Of a DNA stretch of 58,982 nucleotides, positions 26,254-34,623 are shown one piece after another. The notes under the pieces are model-generated. The model was given only the letters and a program-made list of their open reading frames with translations, searched no databases and was not told the origin of the DNA. The first letter of the stretch is position 1. Each line of letters begins with the position of its first letter. The position numbers were made by a program, and so were the translations under genes. Source of the DNA: Clostridia bacterium (GTDB lineage: Bacteria; Bacillota; Clostridia; Oscillospirales; UBA644); contig JAFRTE010000017.1 of assembly GCA_017427285.1 (NCBI GenBank), positions 1 to 58,982 of the forward strand, read 5' to 3'.

Positions 26254-27528
26254 ATGAGCAGACAACCCGCAAAATTCACATCGGATAACGAAAGACTTTG
26301 CAAAGGATTCGAGTGGGCAAAGGCACAGGCGGAAGAGTTCGTCCGTGACAATGCGACAGTAGGTCCGTGCTATGAGGCGTCTCTTCCGAACAGAGACTCA
26401 TTTTGTATGAGAGACTATTCTCACCAGTCTGTCGGAGCGCACTGCCTCGGACTTATCGAACATAACAGAAACATGATGCGCGCGTTCACAGACGGTGTAA
26501 GCGAATCAAAAGACTGGTGCACCTTCTGGGAAATCACATCGGAAGGAAAACCCACTCCCGTCGACTATTCAAGCGACTCGGACTTCTGGTATAATCTGCC
26601 GTCAAATTTCGACATTATGGATACCGCGTCACGTCTTTACGATCTTACGGGAGACAGTTCTTATCTCCTCTCTCCGTCAAGCGTGAACTTTTTCACAACC
26701 ACCCTGGAAAAATATATTCCGAGGTGGGACAGAGACGGAGACGGTATTGTTGACCGCGTTGACGGCGACGGAAGGCGCGGCATAGCCTCTTATGAGGAGG
26801 CAGGAACGACGGGCTATGCGTGCGCAGCCGATGCTTTCGCTCTTGAATACAGCGCTTTCAAATCCGCTGCGCGTATGTTCCAAATGAAAAATGACCCGGA
26901 AAGAGCTTCGGACTGTCTGAAAAAAGCAGAACGTCTTCATGATACTTTTAAGAATGAATGGTGGAGCAGCGAATATCGGCGTTTTTATGAATTTCGTAAC
27001 CGCGACGGCTCATTCAATCCGAAACGAAGCGACGGAAATAATATGTTTCCGCTGCGAACGGGAATAATCACTGACAGCAGTCAGATAGAAGGACAGTTCA
27101 GAGCTCTTATGGAATTTGAAGACTCCATGAACGTTGAAATCCGCTCTTATGTGCCTATGCTTTTATGGAAATACGGCAGAGATGACGAAGCGATGCGCGT
27201 CTGGCTTAAAATGACAGACGAAAGCTATCAGAGAAGAGATTATCCCGAAGTTTCATATGCAGCCATAGAAGCTCTTTTATGCGGTTATATGGGTATAGGC
27301 GCAGACTTTGACAGACGTATCCTCACAACACGCTCTGCCTGCGCCGAAACGTCTCGCGTCACAGGCTTCCCTCTTTGGAACGGAAGCGTTGATGTATGCC
27401 ATGAGGAGAAGAAAAAAACGGTTATTACCAACCGTTCGGGATATGATCTGACATGGATCGCCGAATTCCCGTCGGAAACAAAAACCATAACGGTCGCAAA
27501 CGGAAAGACTGCAGAATGCCGGGCGTAG
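26254..27528 (+). CDS. Six-hairpin (alpha/alpha)6-barrel glycosidase-like protein
   Basis: A 424-residue protein without a signal peptide, so probably cytoplasmic. It is rich in aromatic and acidic residues in a pattern typical of (alpha/alpha)6-barrel glycoside hydrolases (GH63/GH37/GH78-like): SFCMRDYSHQSVGAHCLG near residue 50, FWYNLPSNFDIMDTASRLYD, the Asp-rich DRDGDGIVDRVDGDG (which could also bind calcium), and a later GYMGIGADFD. The exact GH family and the catalytic pair are not certain. A neighbouring SDR and the upstream five-gene operon suggest intracellular breakdown of an imported oligosaccharide. RBS AGGAGG. Confidence 0.68.
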   Translation: MSRQPAKFTSDNERLCKGFEWAKAQAEEFVRDNATVGPCYEASLPNRDSFCMRDYSHQSVGAHCLGLIEHNRNMMRAFTDGVSESKDWCTFWEITSEGKPTPVDYSSDSDFWYNLPSNFDIMDTASRLYDLTGDSSYLLSPSSVNFFTTTLEKYIPRWDRDGDGIVDRVDGDGRRGIASYEEAGTTGYACAADAFALEYSAFKSAARMFQMKNDPERASDCLKKAERLHDTFKNEWWSSEYRRFYEFRNRDGSFNPKRSDGNNMFPLRTGIITDSSQIEGQFRALMEFEDSMNVEIRSYVPMLLWKYGRDDEAMRVWLKMTDESYQRRDYPEVSYAAIEALLCGYMGIGADFDRRILTTRSACAETSRVTGFPLWNGSVDVCHEEKKKTVITNRSGYDLTWIAEFPSETKTITVANGKTAECRA

Positions 27529-27548
27529 CGAATACCTGAATAAAAAAA

Positions 27549-27577
27549 TGATCCTGTATGCTTTTGATACAGGATCA
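27549..27577. terminator. Bidirectional intrinsic terminator between convergent genes
   Basis: A perfect 11-bp stem (TGATCCTGTAT / ATACAGGATCA) with a 7-nt loop, an A run on the left and a T run on the right. It serves the glycosidase-like gene (plus) and the MgtC gene (minus). Confidence 0.9.
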
Positions 27578-27589
27578 CTTTTTATCTGT

Positions 27590-28306
27590 TTAAACGCTCA
27601 GTTCTTCTATGTCGTATACGTAATCGATCGAAGACAGCGCTTCGATTATCTCTTTGTGCGTTTTGTATTTTTTCAGCTCCGGGCTTTTCACCGTCAGCGA
27701 GATCGTGTAAACGCTGAGCCCCGAATTTACATATGCGGGGTTGAACTCAACGTCGTCTATTATCAACCCGAGCTTGCGGACTGTTGCGATAAATTCCTTG
27801 AGATACGTGCTGTTTGTGAGTTCGAGATGTATCTCGAAATGGTTTGAGCGGTTTTTGAGATATTTTTCCATTCCGTTGAAAAATGCAAGACTTACCAGCA
27901 CCGCAATAAAACCTATAAGCCCAACCGTATAAAAGCCCGCGCCCGTCGCAAGACCAAGAAGTCCGACGGCCCAGAGTCCCGCGGAGGTCGTAAGTCCTCT
28001 TATCTGATTTCGCGAACTGAAAAGAATGGAGTTTGAGGTTATGAGAGCCGTCGCGATAACCGATGCGCCCGAAAGAACGAAATATCCGCTGCCCGTTTTC
28101 TGATAAATATACATATCCGTCAGCATCGCAAACGTAGTACCTATCGCAATAACGATAAATGTGCGAAGTCCTGCGGAATGGCGCTTGCTCGACCTCTCGC
28201 AGCCGATTATCGCGGCGAATACAAGCGATATCACAATTCGCAGTAAAACCGACCATATATTGACCGTTTCTGCCCATTCGCCCAGGATATTACCGATAAA
28301 ATCCAT
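27590..28306 (-). CDS. MgtC/SapB-family membrane protein
   Basis: A 238-residue protein with about four to five membrane helices in the first 150 residues and a cytoplasmic ACT-like C-terminal domain. Family motifs are IIGCERSSKRHSAGLRTFI near residue 38 and GLTTSAGLWAVGLLGLATGAG near residue 103. Proteins of this family affect magnesium, potassium or membrane-potential homeostasis. It lies 4 bp after the antiporter gene, so the two are surely co-transcribed. RBS AAAGGAG. Confidence 0.92.
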   Translation of the reverse strand: MDFIGNILGEWAETVNIWSVLLRIVISLVFAAIIGCERSSKRHSAGLRTFIVIAIGTTFAMLTDMYIYQKTGSGYFVLSGASVIATALITSNSILFSSRNQIRGLTTSAGLWAVGLLGLATGAGFYTVGLIGFIAVLVSLAFFNGMEKYLKNRSNHFEIHLELTNSTYLKEFIATVRKLGLIIDDVEFNPAYVNSGLSVYTISLTVKSPELKKYKTHKEIIEALSSIDYVYDIEELSV

Positions 28307-28310
28307 ATTT

Positions 28311-29750
28311 TTATCTCCTTTTATATCTCATTCTCCGTTGCTGGTTCGGGTAGTATATATCGTAGCTTTCTGCCGCCTCGTTAAACGCCTTTTCGGCGGG
28401 ATTTTCCTCAGGCAGCTCTTTTCTTATTTTTTCTATGCGGGCAATAAGCAGTTCAACTTCGTTCTTTTCCTCAATTTCCTTTTCGTCTATCTCGACCGCC
28501 GCCTCTATCTTGTTCGAATACGAATGTGAAAGATAAAGCGAAAGTTTGGCGCATGCCGGACCTATCAGCTCGTAAAGAACGCTTGACGACAGTATTATCG
28601 TTTGCAGCGCGTTTCCGAGCTCTTCATATCCCGCAAGCGAGAGCGTTCTTGCACCGAGCGCCGCAAGTCCTATCGCAACGCCTGCCTGCGGTATCAGCGC
28701 AAGACCGAGGAAATTGCGTATTTCCCGGTTTTTTTTCGTTATCAGCGAGCCGATGAACGCGCCGCTGTATTTGCCTAATATTCTTATAAAGAAATAAAGG
28801 ATACCTACGGTTATAAGCGATACCGATCCGATCGCCCCCAAAGGAGTTATCAGCGATTTCAGGTCGAACGAAACGCCGCTTCTTACAAAAAACAGAAGAA
28901 GTATCGGCGGACTGAAATAGTTGAGCTGCTTGAAAAGCTTATCGTCGCCCGTAATATTTATATACGCCATCCCCATGGACATGCAACCGAGCAGGGGAGA
29001 TACCTCTATCACGGCGCATACTCCGCAAAAGGCGAATATCAACGACAGAGCTATTATAAGACGGTTGTCAGACGAATTGCTTTTTGAAATTACAAGCTTC
29101 ATCAAAAAACCGAAAACCGCGCCCAGAAGAATAACTCCGATATTCGCCGCAAGCGGCAAAACAATGCCGCTTATCTGTATTCCCGTTTCCGAAAACGACG
29201 CGATCGCCACGGAAATCGCAACCGAATATGCCACAAGACCGACTATATCGTCAAGCGCAACTACCTGTAAAAGCGTATCCACAAATTCGCCCTTCGCGCC
29301 GGTCTGTCTAATCGTCATAAGCGTTGACGCGGGCGCCGTTGCCGCCGCAAGCGCGGAAAGAACCAGTGAAAAAGCGAAATCGAGACGCAAAATAAAGTAT
29401 GATAAAACAAATACGAAAAGCGAAGCGGCAAGCGACTCGAAAACCGTTATTACAACTACTTTCAGCCCGTTTTTTTTCAGCGTTTTCAGCTTGAAAAACT
29501 CGCCCGTGCTGAACGCGATAAACGCAAGCGCGATATCGGGGAGAAATTCGGAATGCTTAAGGATATCCGCAGGGATTATATTCAGGCAAAACGGACCTAT
29601 GAGTATTCCGACAACTATGTAAGCCGTTACGTTCGGCAGTCTTACAAGCTTTGTCAGTCTTGACATCAGAAATCCGCCCAAAAGCATTACGGAAAGAGAA
29701 ATGATCGTTACCGCAACGGGCGGCAGACTGCCGTATATTTCGTTGAGCAT
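28311..29750 (-). CDS. Monovalent cation:proton antiporter (CPA2/Kef-type)
   Basis: A 479-residue protein with about 12 hydrophobic helices over residues 10-400 and a charged C-terminal tail. The CPA2 signature is seen in PASTLMTIRQTGAKGEFVDT followed by VALDDIVGLVAYS, with the acidic pair DD in the transport helix. It exchanges Na+ or K+ for H+. No RCK/TrkA-N domain is attached. Its operon partner is the MgtC protein, which fits ion homeostasis. RBS GGAGG. Confidence 0.9.
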   Translation of the reverse strand: MLNEIYGSLPPVAVTIISLSVMLLGGFLMSRLTKLVRLPNVTAYIVVGILIGPFCLNIIPADILKHSEFLPDIALAFIAFSTGEFFKLKTLKKNGLKVVVITVFESLAASLFVFVLSYFILRLDFAFSLVLSALAAATAPASTLMTIRQTGAKGEFVDTLLQVVALDDIVGLVAYSVAISVAIASFSETGIQISGIVLPLAANIGVILLGAVFGFLMKLVISKSNSSDNRLIIALSLIFAFCGVCAVIEVSPLLGCMSMGMAYINITGDDKLFKQLNYFSPPILLLFFVRSGVSFDLKSLITPLGAIGSVSLITVGILYFFIRILGKYSGAFIGSLITKKNREIRNFLGLALIPQAGVAIGLAALGARTLSLAGYEELGNALQTIILSSSVLYELIGPACAKLSLYLSHSYSNKIEAAVEIDEKEIEEKNEVELLIARIEKIRKELPEENPAEKAFNEAAESYDIYYPNQQRRMRYKRR

Positions 29751-29785
29751 AATTATTCCTCCTTCTGTAAAAGTATCAGATTGAT

Positions 29786-30124
29786 TTATAAGTAATCATA
29801 GTCATCTTTTTCTTCACGCTCTTCTTCTGCTTTTTCCTCGTCAATCTCTTCAATTTGATTCATGGCAAGACATTTTTGTAGCAAGACTTTTTGGCGTTTA
29901 TTTTCTTTTAATATCTTGTCACTGTTTACAATCAATTGACCAAATCCGTATAGAACGAAGGTTGAAACCCACGAAATTAGCCCACCTATTACTATAAAAA
30001 GCGTTCCTTGCAAAGTATTTCCGCTGCTAAGTATGGATACACCATAAATTAGAGAACAAGCTAATCCTATAACAAATGATATCATTGCTAATGTTTTTAT
30101 TTTTTCTCCAATATTAGTATACAT
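29786..30124 (-). CDS. Small membrane protein with an acidic coiled-coil tail
   Basis: A 112-residue protein with two membrane helices (about residues 12-32 and 38-62) followed by a charged helical tail that ends in a run of Glu and Asp. Similar short two-helix proteins are common in Clostridia, but I know no function. Its codon use is more AT-rich than that of its neighbours. The RBS GAGG lies 9 bp before the ATG. It is in the same direction as the protease gene upstream and the antiporter gene downstream. Confidence 0.7.
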   Translation of the reverse strand: MYTNIGEKIKTLAMISFVIGLACSLIYGVSILSSGNTLQGTLFIVIGGLISWVSTFVLYGFGQLIVNSDKILKENKRQKVLLQKCLAMNQIEEIDEEKAEEEREEKDDYDYL

Positions 30125-30210
30125 ATTTGTTTACCTCAGTTGATCGTTTATAGAATCAAAAATTAGTTTTTCTTGTTAGTTTAACAGGATTCGGGAATTA
30201 ATCTCCTTTT

Positions 30211-32628
30211 TTATCTTACTTCAACCGCCTCAGACCAGTAATTCTGGCTGTAAATATCGGTAAATCTGTATGTGTATACGACCGTTCCGTTTTCAATAAC
30301 AACGTCCGATACGGTCAGTCCCGATGAGGGAACTGTTATTTCGTCGCTGATCTCATAAGCGTCAACAAATTCGTTTCTGTATGTGTAATAATCCGCGATG
30401 AATACGAGCGTATCGCCTTCGTTTATCTCAAAAATGTTTTTCGCTTCAACTTCAACGTCGTCGTATACCGTGTTTGCGCCGGTTATATACCCTTTGTCGT
30501 TTACAAACTGAACGAGAAGCTCAACTCTCTCTCCGTTTAAAAGAGCGGGAATATAGCCGTAAATAACGCCGTTTTGAGTGCTGTCATAGTAAAACGCAAC
30601 GGGCGTTCCGTTAACCGCCATGCAGTATTTTCCGTCGGGAGCAAGCAGATATCCGTCGCCGTCAAAGTCAAGTACCTTGTCCGTACCGAGGTCGATATAT
30701 CCTTTTCCGTCGTCGTAGAAGGTGTTGAGGACGATATCCGTTACAAGCTCCCACTGCTTTTCATCAGCAAGACCTATCGCAAGATCACCGTTTTTGTTCT
30801 CTTTCCACGTCAGATAGGTGGTGTCAAGATAATACTTCGCAATATATTCCGCGGTTTCGCCGTCTGTCATAGCTCTGTCGGACAAAAAGCCCGTATTAAG
30901 TCCCGAAAGACCTTCTATCGAGCCGAAATCGCCGCCGAGGAAGCTGCCTAAAAGGCTGCCTATGCTTGAAAGCGAGGACGAAGAACCCGTAAACGATCCC
31001 GACAGACTCGACAGGGGACTCGATGTTCCGCCCGTTGCCGCCTGTCCGCTTACTTCGAGCGATGCAAACTGCTTAATGCATGTCGAATAACTGTCAGACA
31101 TGCCTATCTGCGAGTTTGTGCTTACCGCGCTGTCAACGTAGGACGTTCTCTGATAGGGGAAGTATACCGAAAGACCGTAAGCGTTCGTCATATCCGAAGA
31201 AGTTCTGTTATATTTGATAGCGCTGAGCAGTTTATCGGCAAGCGCCTTGCCTTCCGATGTATTTGTGTTGAGCGCAAAATGTACGAGGTCTACCTGGTCT
31301 ATCTTGTTTTTTGAAAATTCTCTCGACGTTGCTCTCGCCTTTGATATTTCCGAATAGTTGCCGCTCTTTATTTCCGAAGAAAGCTTTTCGGAAAAAGTTG
31401 AGAGCGACTGCGGCACAGCCGCCGAAAGCTCCGCAAGGTCAACAAGCGAAAGCGTCGTTTTCTGACCGCGGCAGCTTTGTTCACATTTGGACGTAAAATC
31501 GTCTATGATGGTTTTGCCTAAGTCGAGCGTTGTTACAGACGTGTTTTTTGAAAGCTGCGAGAGCCAGTTTGTATAGTACCAGCCGATACCGGGCTCCGTT
31601 TCTTCCGATGCTATCATATAGTCCGCAAATTCGCTGAGCATCGTGCCCGTTTCAAGCGTTCCCATAAGACATGCGTCAAAACCGATGAAATCAAATTTAA
31701 CGCCGGCGGATTTAAGCGCGCTCTGTATTCCCGTAAGCGACATCGCCTTTTTTGAAGCGCTCTTTTCGTCAAAACATACGCCGCTTACCGTTCCTCCGCC
31801 GTGATCCCACATGATAAGCTGATATCTGTTTGCGGGGAAGTTCTGAGCGCAGTATTTTACAAACGAAGCAAGAGTATCGGGGCTTGCCATCGAGCCGGTG
31901 CCAATATCGTCTTCAATTTTCTGCAGTCCGCCTTCAACAACGCGGTATATCTGGTTTTTCGAGTTGCTTATGATCTTATTCTGCCATGTTTTCGTGCCGC
32001 CGGTGTAAACAATAACGTTTACCCTGTCCGAAAGCGTGCTGTTGCACATTTCCTGAATATCCTTCGACGCCATAGCATACTTCGATTCAAGGTCTGTGCC
32101 GCACATATACATCATCAGCGTTACAACGTCTTTGCCGCCTCCGAGTATTTCTGTGTATTTTTCGCGGACGCCCGAAGCTACGGTCGTATCGGGCGTTGTT
32201 GTGTTATTCTGCGTGCCGCTGTTCCATACCGACGAAACCGTGTCGGAAACAGTGCTCTGTACAGACTCCGATATGCCTGCGCTCTGATAAAGCAGCGACG
32301 ACAGATCCGCTCCTCCGAGCAGATCGCCTCCTCCGAGCAGGTCGATGCCTCCGCACTGCTTTAAAAGAAAATAACCTATTATGATTACGATTACAAGACC
32401 AATCGATCCTTTCCCGAGATTCAGCCCCGCTCTCTGCGTTGAAGATCCGTTTGCGCCGGTATTATTCGTGCTGAACGGGGTTGACGTGCGTCCGCTTCCT
32501 CCCGACGCTCTCTTTCCCGAATAATCCGTGTTGCCGACTTTTCCGGTGCCTAAACCGGAACCTCTTCTGTTTACTCCGGAAACAGTTCCGGATACGTTGC
32601 GTTTTCTTCCTGACGGACGGTTATCCAT
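30211..32628 (-). CDS. Membrane-anchored clostripain-family (C11) cysteine protease
   Basis: An 805-residue protein. A basic, Gly/Ser-rich disordered N-terminal tail (about 1-73) precedes one membrane helix (about 75-90) and a Gly/Leu-rich segment. The C11 peptidase domain follows (about 165-530) with catalytic His276 in MWDHGGG and Cys320 in FDACLMG. A Ser/Gly/Leu low-complexity linker (about 545-600) leads to a C-terminal domain of about 200 residues. With few positive charges after the helix, the protease is expected outside the membrane. The family cleaves after Arg or Lys; whether it self-processes is not visible. RBS AAAGGAAAAGG. Confidence 0.88.
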   Translation of the reverse strand: MDNRPSGRKRNVSGTVSGVNRRGSGLGTGKVGNTDYSGKRASGGSGRTSTPFSTNNTGANGSSTQRAGLNLGKGSIGLVIVIIIGYFLLKQCGGIDLLGGGDLLGGADLSSLLYQSAGISESVQSTVSDTVSSVWNSGTQNNTTTPDTTVASGVREKYTEILGGGKDVVTLMMYMCGTDLESKYAMASKDIQEMCNSTLSDRVNVIVYTGGTKTWQNKIISNSKNQIYRVVEGGLQKIEDDIGTGSMASPDTLASFVKYCAQNFPANRYQLIMWDHGGGTVSGVCFDEKSASKKAMSLTGIQSALKSAGVKFDFIGFDACLMGTLETGTMLSEFADYMIASEETEPGIGWYYTNWLSQLSKNTSVTTLDLGKTIIDDFTSKCEQSCRGQKTTLSLVDLAELSAAVPQSLSTFSEKLSSEIKSGNYSEISKARATSREFSKNKIDQVDLVHFALNTNTSEGKALADKLLSAIKYNRTSSDMTNAYGLSVYFPYQRTSYVDSAVSTNSQIGMSDSYSTCIKQFASLEVSGQAATGGTSSPLSSLSGSFTGSSSSLSSIGSLLGSFLGGDFGSIEGLSGLNTGFLSDRAMTDGETAEYIAKYYLDTTYLTWKENKNGDLAIGLADEKQWELVTDIVLNTFYDDGKGYIDLGTDKVLDFDGDGYLLAPDGKYCMAVNGTPVAFYYDSTQNGVIYGYIPALLNGERVELLVQFVNDKGYITGANTVYDDVEVEAKNIFEINEGDTLVFIADYYTYRNEFVDAYEISDEITVPSSGLTVSDVVIENGTVVYTYRFTDIYSQNYWSEAVEVR

Positions 32629-32687
32629 TTTTCCTTTTCCTTTCGCTCATTCACTGTATATATTTTGAGTTTGATCAGCCAATCATA

Positions 32688-33797
32688 CTACGGCTGCTTT
32701 CTCGTTACGCCGTCTCCGTAAATTGTTGCCCAGTCGTTTTTCATCGATACGGGGATCCAGCCGTATTCATCGCAGAGCATTTCCATTTTTTCCGCCTTTG
32801 CGATATTGCCGTTCTCCCTTTCGGTATCGTCGCAGCAAAGCATAAACGCGAGACTTTTATACGGGTTGTTGCTTGTTGTATATTCCGCCATGCTTGAGTC
32901 TCCCGTGCTGTTTCCGAAAGATAGTACGGGCTGAACGCCGATCTCCTGCGCGATTACAGTAACTTTATTCATTTTCAGGTTTTTAACAATAAAATCGCCG
33001 CCGAGTACGAGTACGTCGTTGTCGTCAAAAACATAGTTCAGTCCGTTTTCTTCGCCCTGGTCTACCGCAACAAGCGTTTCATCCGAACCGATGATCTGGC
33101 CCATGGGAACGTTGAGCGGAGAATTATAAACGATACCTCTTACTATAAATCTGTCCGTTCCGCTTACAACGTATACTGTAAAGCCGTTCGCCTGTAAATA
33201 TTCAACTGCCTGCAGCATCGGTCTATACCAGCCCTCGCCGCGCTTCATACCGTTGTAACCGGGCATTTCAAGCTTTTTGAAATTCTGGATATATTCGTTG
33301 AATTCGCCTATCGTCATTCCTGCAAACGACGATGCGATCGCCTTGCCGTGGTCAACTTCCAGCCCGTCAAAGGATGCTCCGGTTTTGTTTTGTTCAACTA
33401 TTTTCTCCGCAACTTCACGCTCGAATTCGCTTGCGATATCTTTGTAGTCAGGGTCTTCCAATACTCTGTAAACAAGCAGCGTATAGTCGAAATAATTCGG
33501 GTCCGTTTCGCAAAAAAGCGTTCCGTCAAGATCGAATACCGCTATCCTGTATTCTTCGGGGATATAATCCGCTCCGTTTTTGTCGGTTATCCGCTCTATA
33601 TACGATATCAGCGCATGCTTTGCGTCTGCGGAATCGTTCCAGAGGGAAAGCGCTTCTTCCCCGGAAACAGCGCGTTTTGCGGGCTCCCTGTTCAAACCTA
33701 CGCCCACAATGTATAAAATCGATACTATCAGCAGAAGACTCATCGCGATTATCGCAATAAGTCTCCACGTTTTCAGACTGAGACCTTTGTTTTTCAT
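32688..33797 (-). CDS. Membrane-anchored HAD-superfamily phosphatase
   Basis: A 369-residue protein with an N-terminal membrane helix (about residues 13-34) and a HAD domain: motif I FDLDGTL (nucleophile D89, D91), motif II VSGTD, and a motif III/IV region SFGNSTGDSSMAEYT. The domain is insertion-rich and resembles phosphoserine-phosphatase-like or acid-phosphatase-like HADs found anchored at the cell surface. The Lys/Arg-rich start suggests that the catalytic part is extracytoplasmic. It lies 59 bp upstream of the C11 protease gene with no terminator between them. RBS AGAGG. Confidence 0.82.
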   Translation of the reverse strand: MKNKGLSLKTWRLIAIIAMSLLLIVSILYIVGVGLNREPAKRAVSGEEALSLWNDSADAKHALISYIERITDKNGADYIPEEYRIAVFDLDGTLFCETDPNYFDYTLLVYRVLEDPDYKDIASEFEREVAEKIVEQNKTGASFDGLEVDHGKAIASSFAGMTIGEFNEYIQNFKKLEMPGYNGMKRGEGWYRPMLQAVEYLQANGFTVYVVSGTDRFIVRGIVYNSPLNVPMGQIIGSDETLVAVDQGEENGLNYVFDDNDVLVLGGDFIVKNLKMNKVTVIAQEIGVQPVLSFGNSTGDSSMAEYTTSNNPYKSLAFMLCCDDTERENGNIAKAEKMEMLCDEYGWIPVSMKNDWATIYGDGVTRKQP

Positions 33798-34020
33798 TTT
33801 ATAACCTCTTTAAAACTAATTGTTTTTTTCAGTATTATTTCAGGGGACGGCGCGTCCGTAACAGGCAATATTGCTTACATTGCGCCGCCTTCATATTCCG
33901 ATCTCGAAAAACCGTCAGTTTCGTATACGGACGGATCCTGATTTGCGATCATATACCGTTTCAGCATCCGCCTTTCGGCTTCAAATCGCAACTATCCGTC
34001 TTTTCGCCGTTTTAAAAAAT

Positions 34021-34344
34021 TCAGGTGTCCTCTTCATTCTTTAAACAGTCCGCGGTTTCTTTTATTTCTTCAAGCAGCAGGTAGATCCCGTCTTCGGATA
34101 ATACACCGCGCTTGAGGTCTTTAGGCAATTTGCCTTTTTCGTCGTCCGAAAAGTCTTTTTTCCACTCATCGCTTGCGTAATAGGCAGAAAGAGCGTCGAT
34201 TTCTTCTTTTACGGCCTTATAATCGTTTACGGACTTTTTCAACGCAGATAAAACCTGCGTTATTCTGTCAAAAATCTCTTCGTAGTGCGTTATTCTCTCA
34301 ACCTGCTCCGAGCGATCGCAGCATTTACAGTTATTTTCAGTCAT
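34021..34344 (-). CDS. DUF4298 family protein
   Basis: A 107-residue acidic helical protein. The recognisable family pattern is RITHYEEIFDRITQVLSAL at the front, YYASDEWKKDFSDDEKGKLP in the middle and LKRGVLSEDGIYLLLEE near the end. Function unknown. The ATG at 34344 (MTENNCKC) is preferred over the longer in-frame start because the promoter -10 and probable transcription start lie just upstream. It is divergent from purA. Confidence 0.82.
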   Translation of the reverse strand: MTENNCKCCDRSEQVERITHYEEIFDRITQVLSALKKSVNDYKAVKEEIDALSAYYASDEWKKDFSDDEKGKLPKDLKRGVLSEDGIYLLLEEIKETADCLKNEEDT

Positions 34345-34401
34345 GTCTTTTTTTAACCTCATTATACCAGAGAATATAAACAATATCTCATTTTACTCTA
34401 T

Positions 34402-34430
34402 ATTATACTCCGTTATCCCGAATATGTCAA
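34402..34430 (-). promoter_or_regulatory. Consensus sigma-A promoter of the DUF4298 gene
   Basis: Minus-strand TTGACA (34425-34430), 17-bp spacer, TATAAT (34402-34407). Confidence 0.88.
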
Positions 34431-34494
34431 TAATAAAATGTAAACAATATAATCGGAATAGTTGGGATTTCAAAAAAAAGTTGCAAAAATCAAC

Positions 34495-34523
34495 TTGACA
34501 AATATATATGTGAGTTGTATAAT
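34495..34523 (+). promoter_or_regulatory. Consensus sigma-A promoter of purA-guaA
   Basis: TTGACA (34495-34500), 17-bp spacer, TATAAT (34518-34523). Transcription should start near 34530, giving a leader of about 95 nt before purA. Confidence 0.92.
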
Positions 34524-34543
34524 AACATCTGTTGAAGGCAATG

Positions 34544-34580
34544 GCGTCTTTGAACTCGTAGGTTCAGAGGCGCGTTTTTT
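34544..34580 (+). promoter_or_regulatory. Leader attenuator (intrinsic terminator hairpin upstream of purA)
   Basis: A 12-bp stem (34544-34555 with 34562-34573, two G-U pairs) closes a 6-nt loop and is followed by six Ts (34575-34580). It lies between the promoter and the purA start, so transcripts must read through it. A six-codon ORF, ATG at 34541 to TAG at 34559 (MASLNS), overlaps the 5' arm, but its AAGG RBS is very close (2 nt). I see no known aptamer. Confidence 0.65.
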
Positions 34581-34623
34581 GTTTGACTTTCAAAATCTGA
34601 AATATATGAGGTGTCATGTCAAA

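Noticed and set aside
34530..34580. Fluoride-riboswitch-like or purine-riboswitch-like aptamer in the purA leader
   Set aside because: A short GGCAATGG segment recalls fluoride aptamers, but the second stem and pseudoknot partner are missing, and purine aptamer loops are absent. Only the terminator hairpin is supported.
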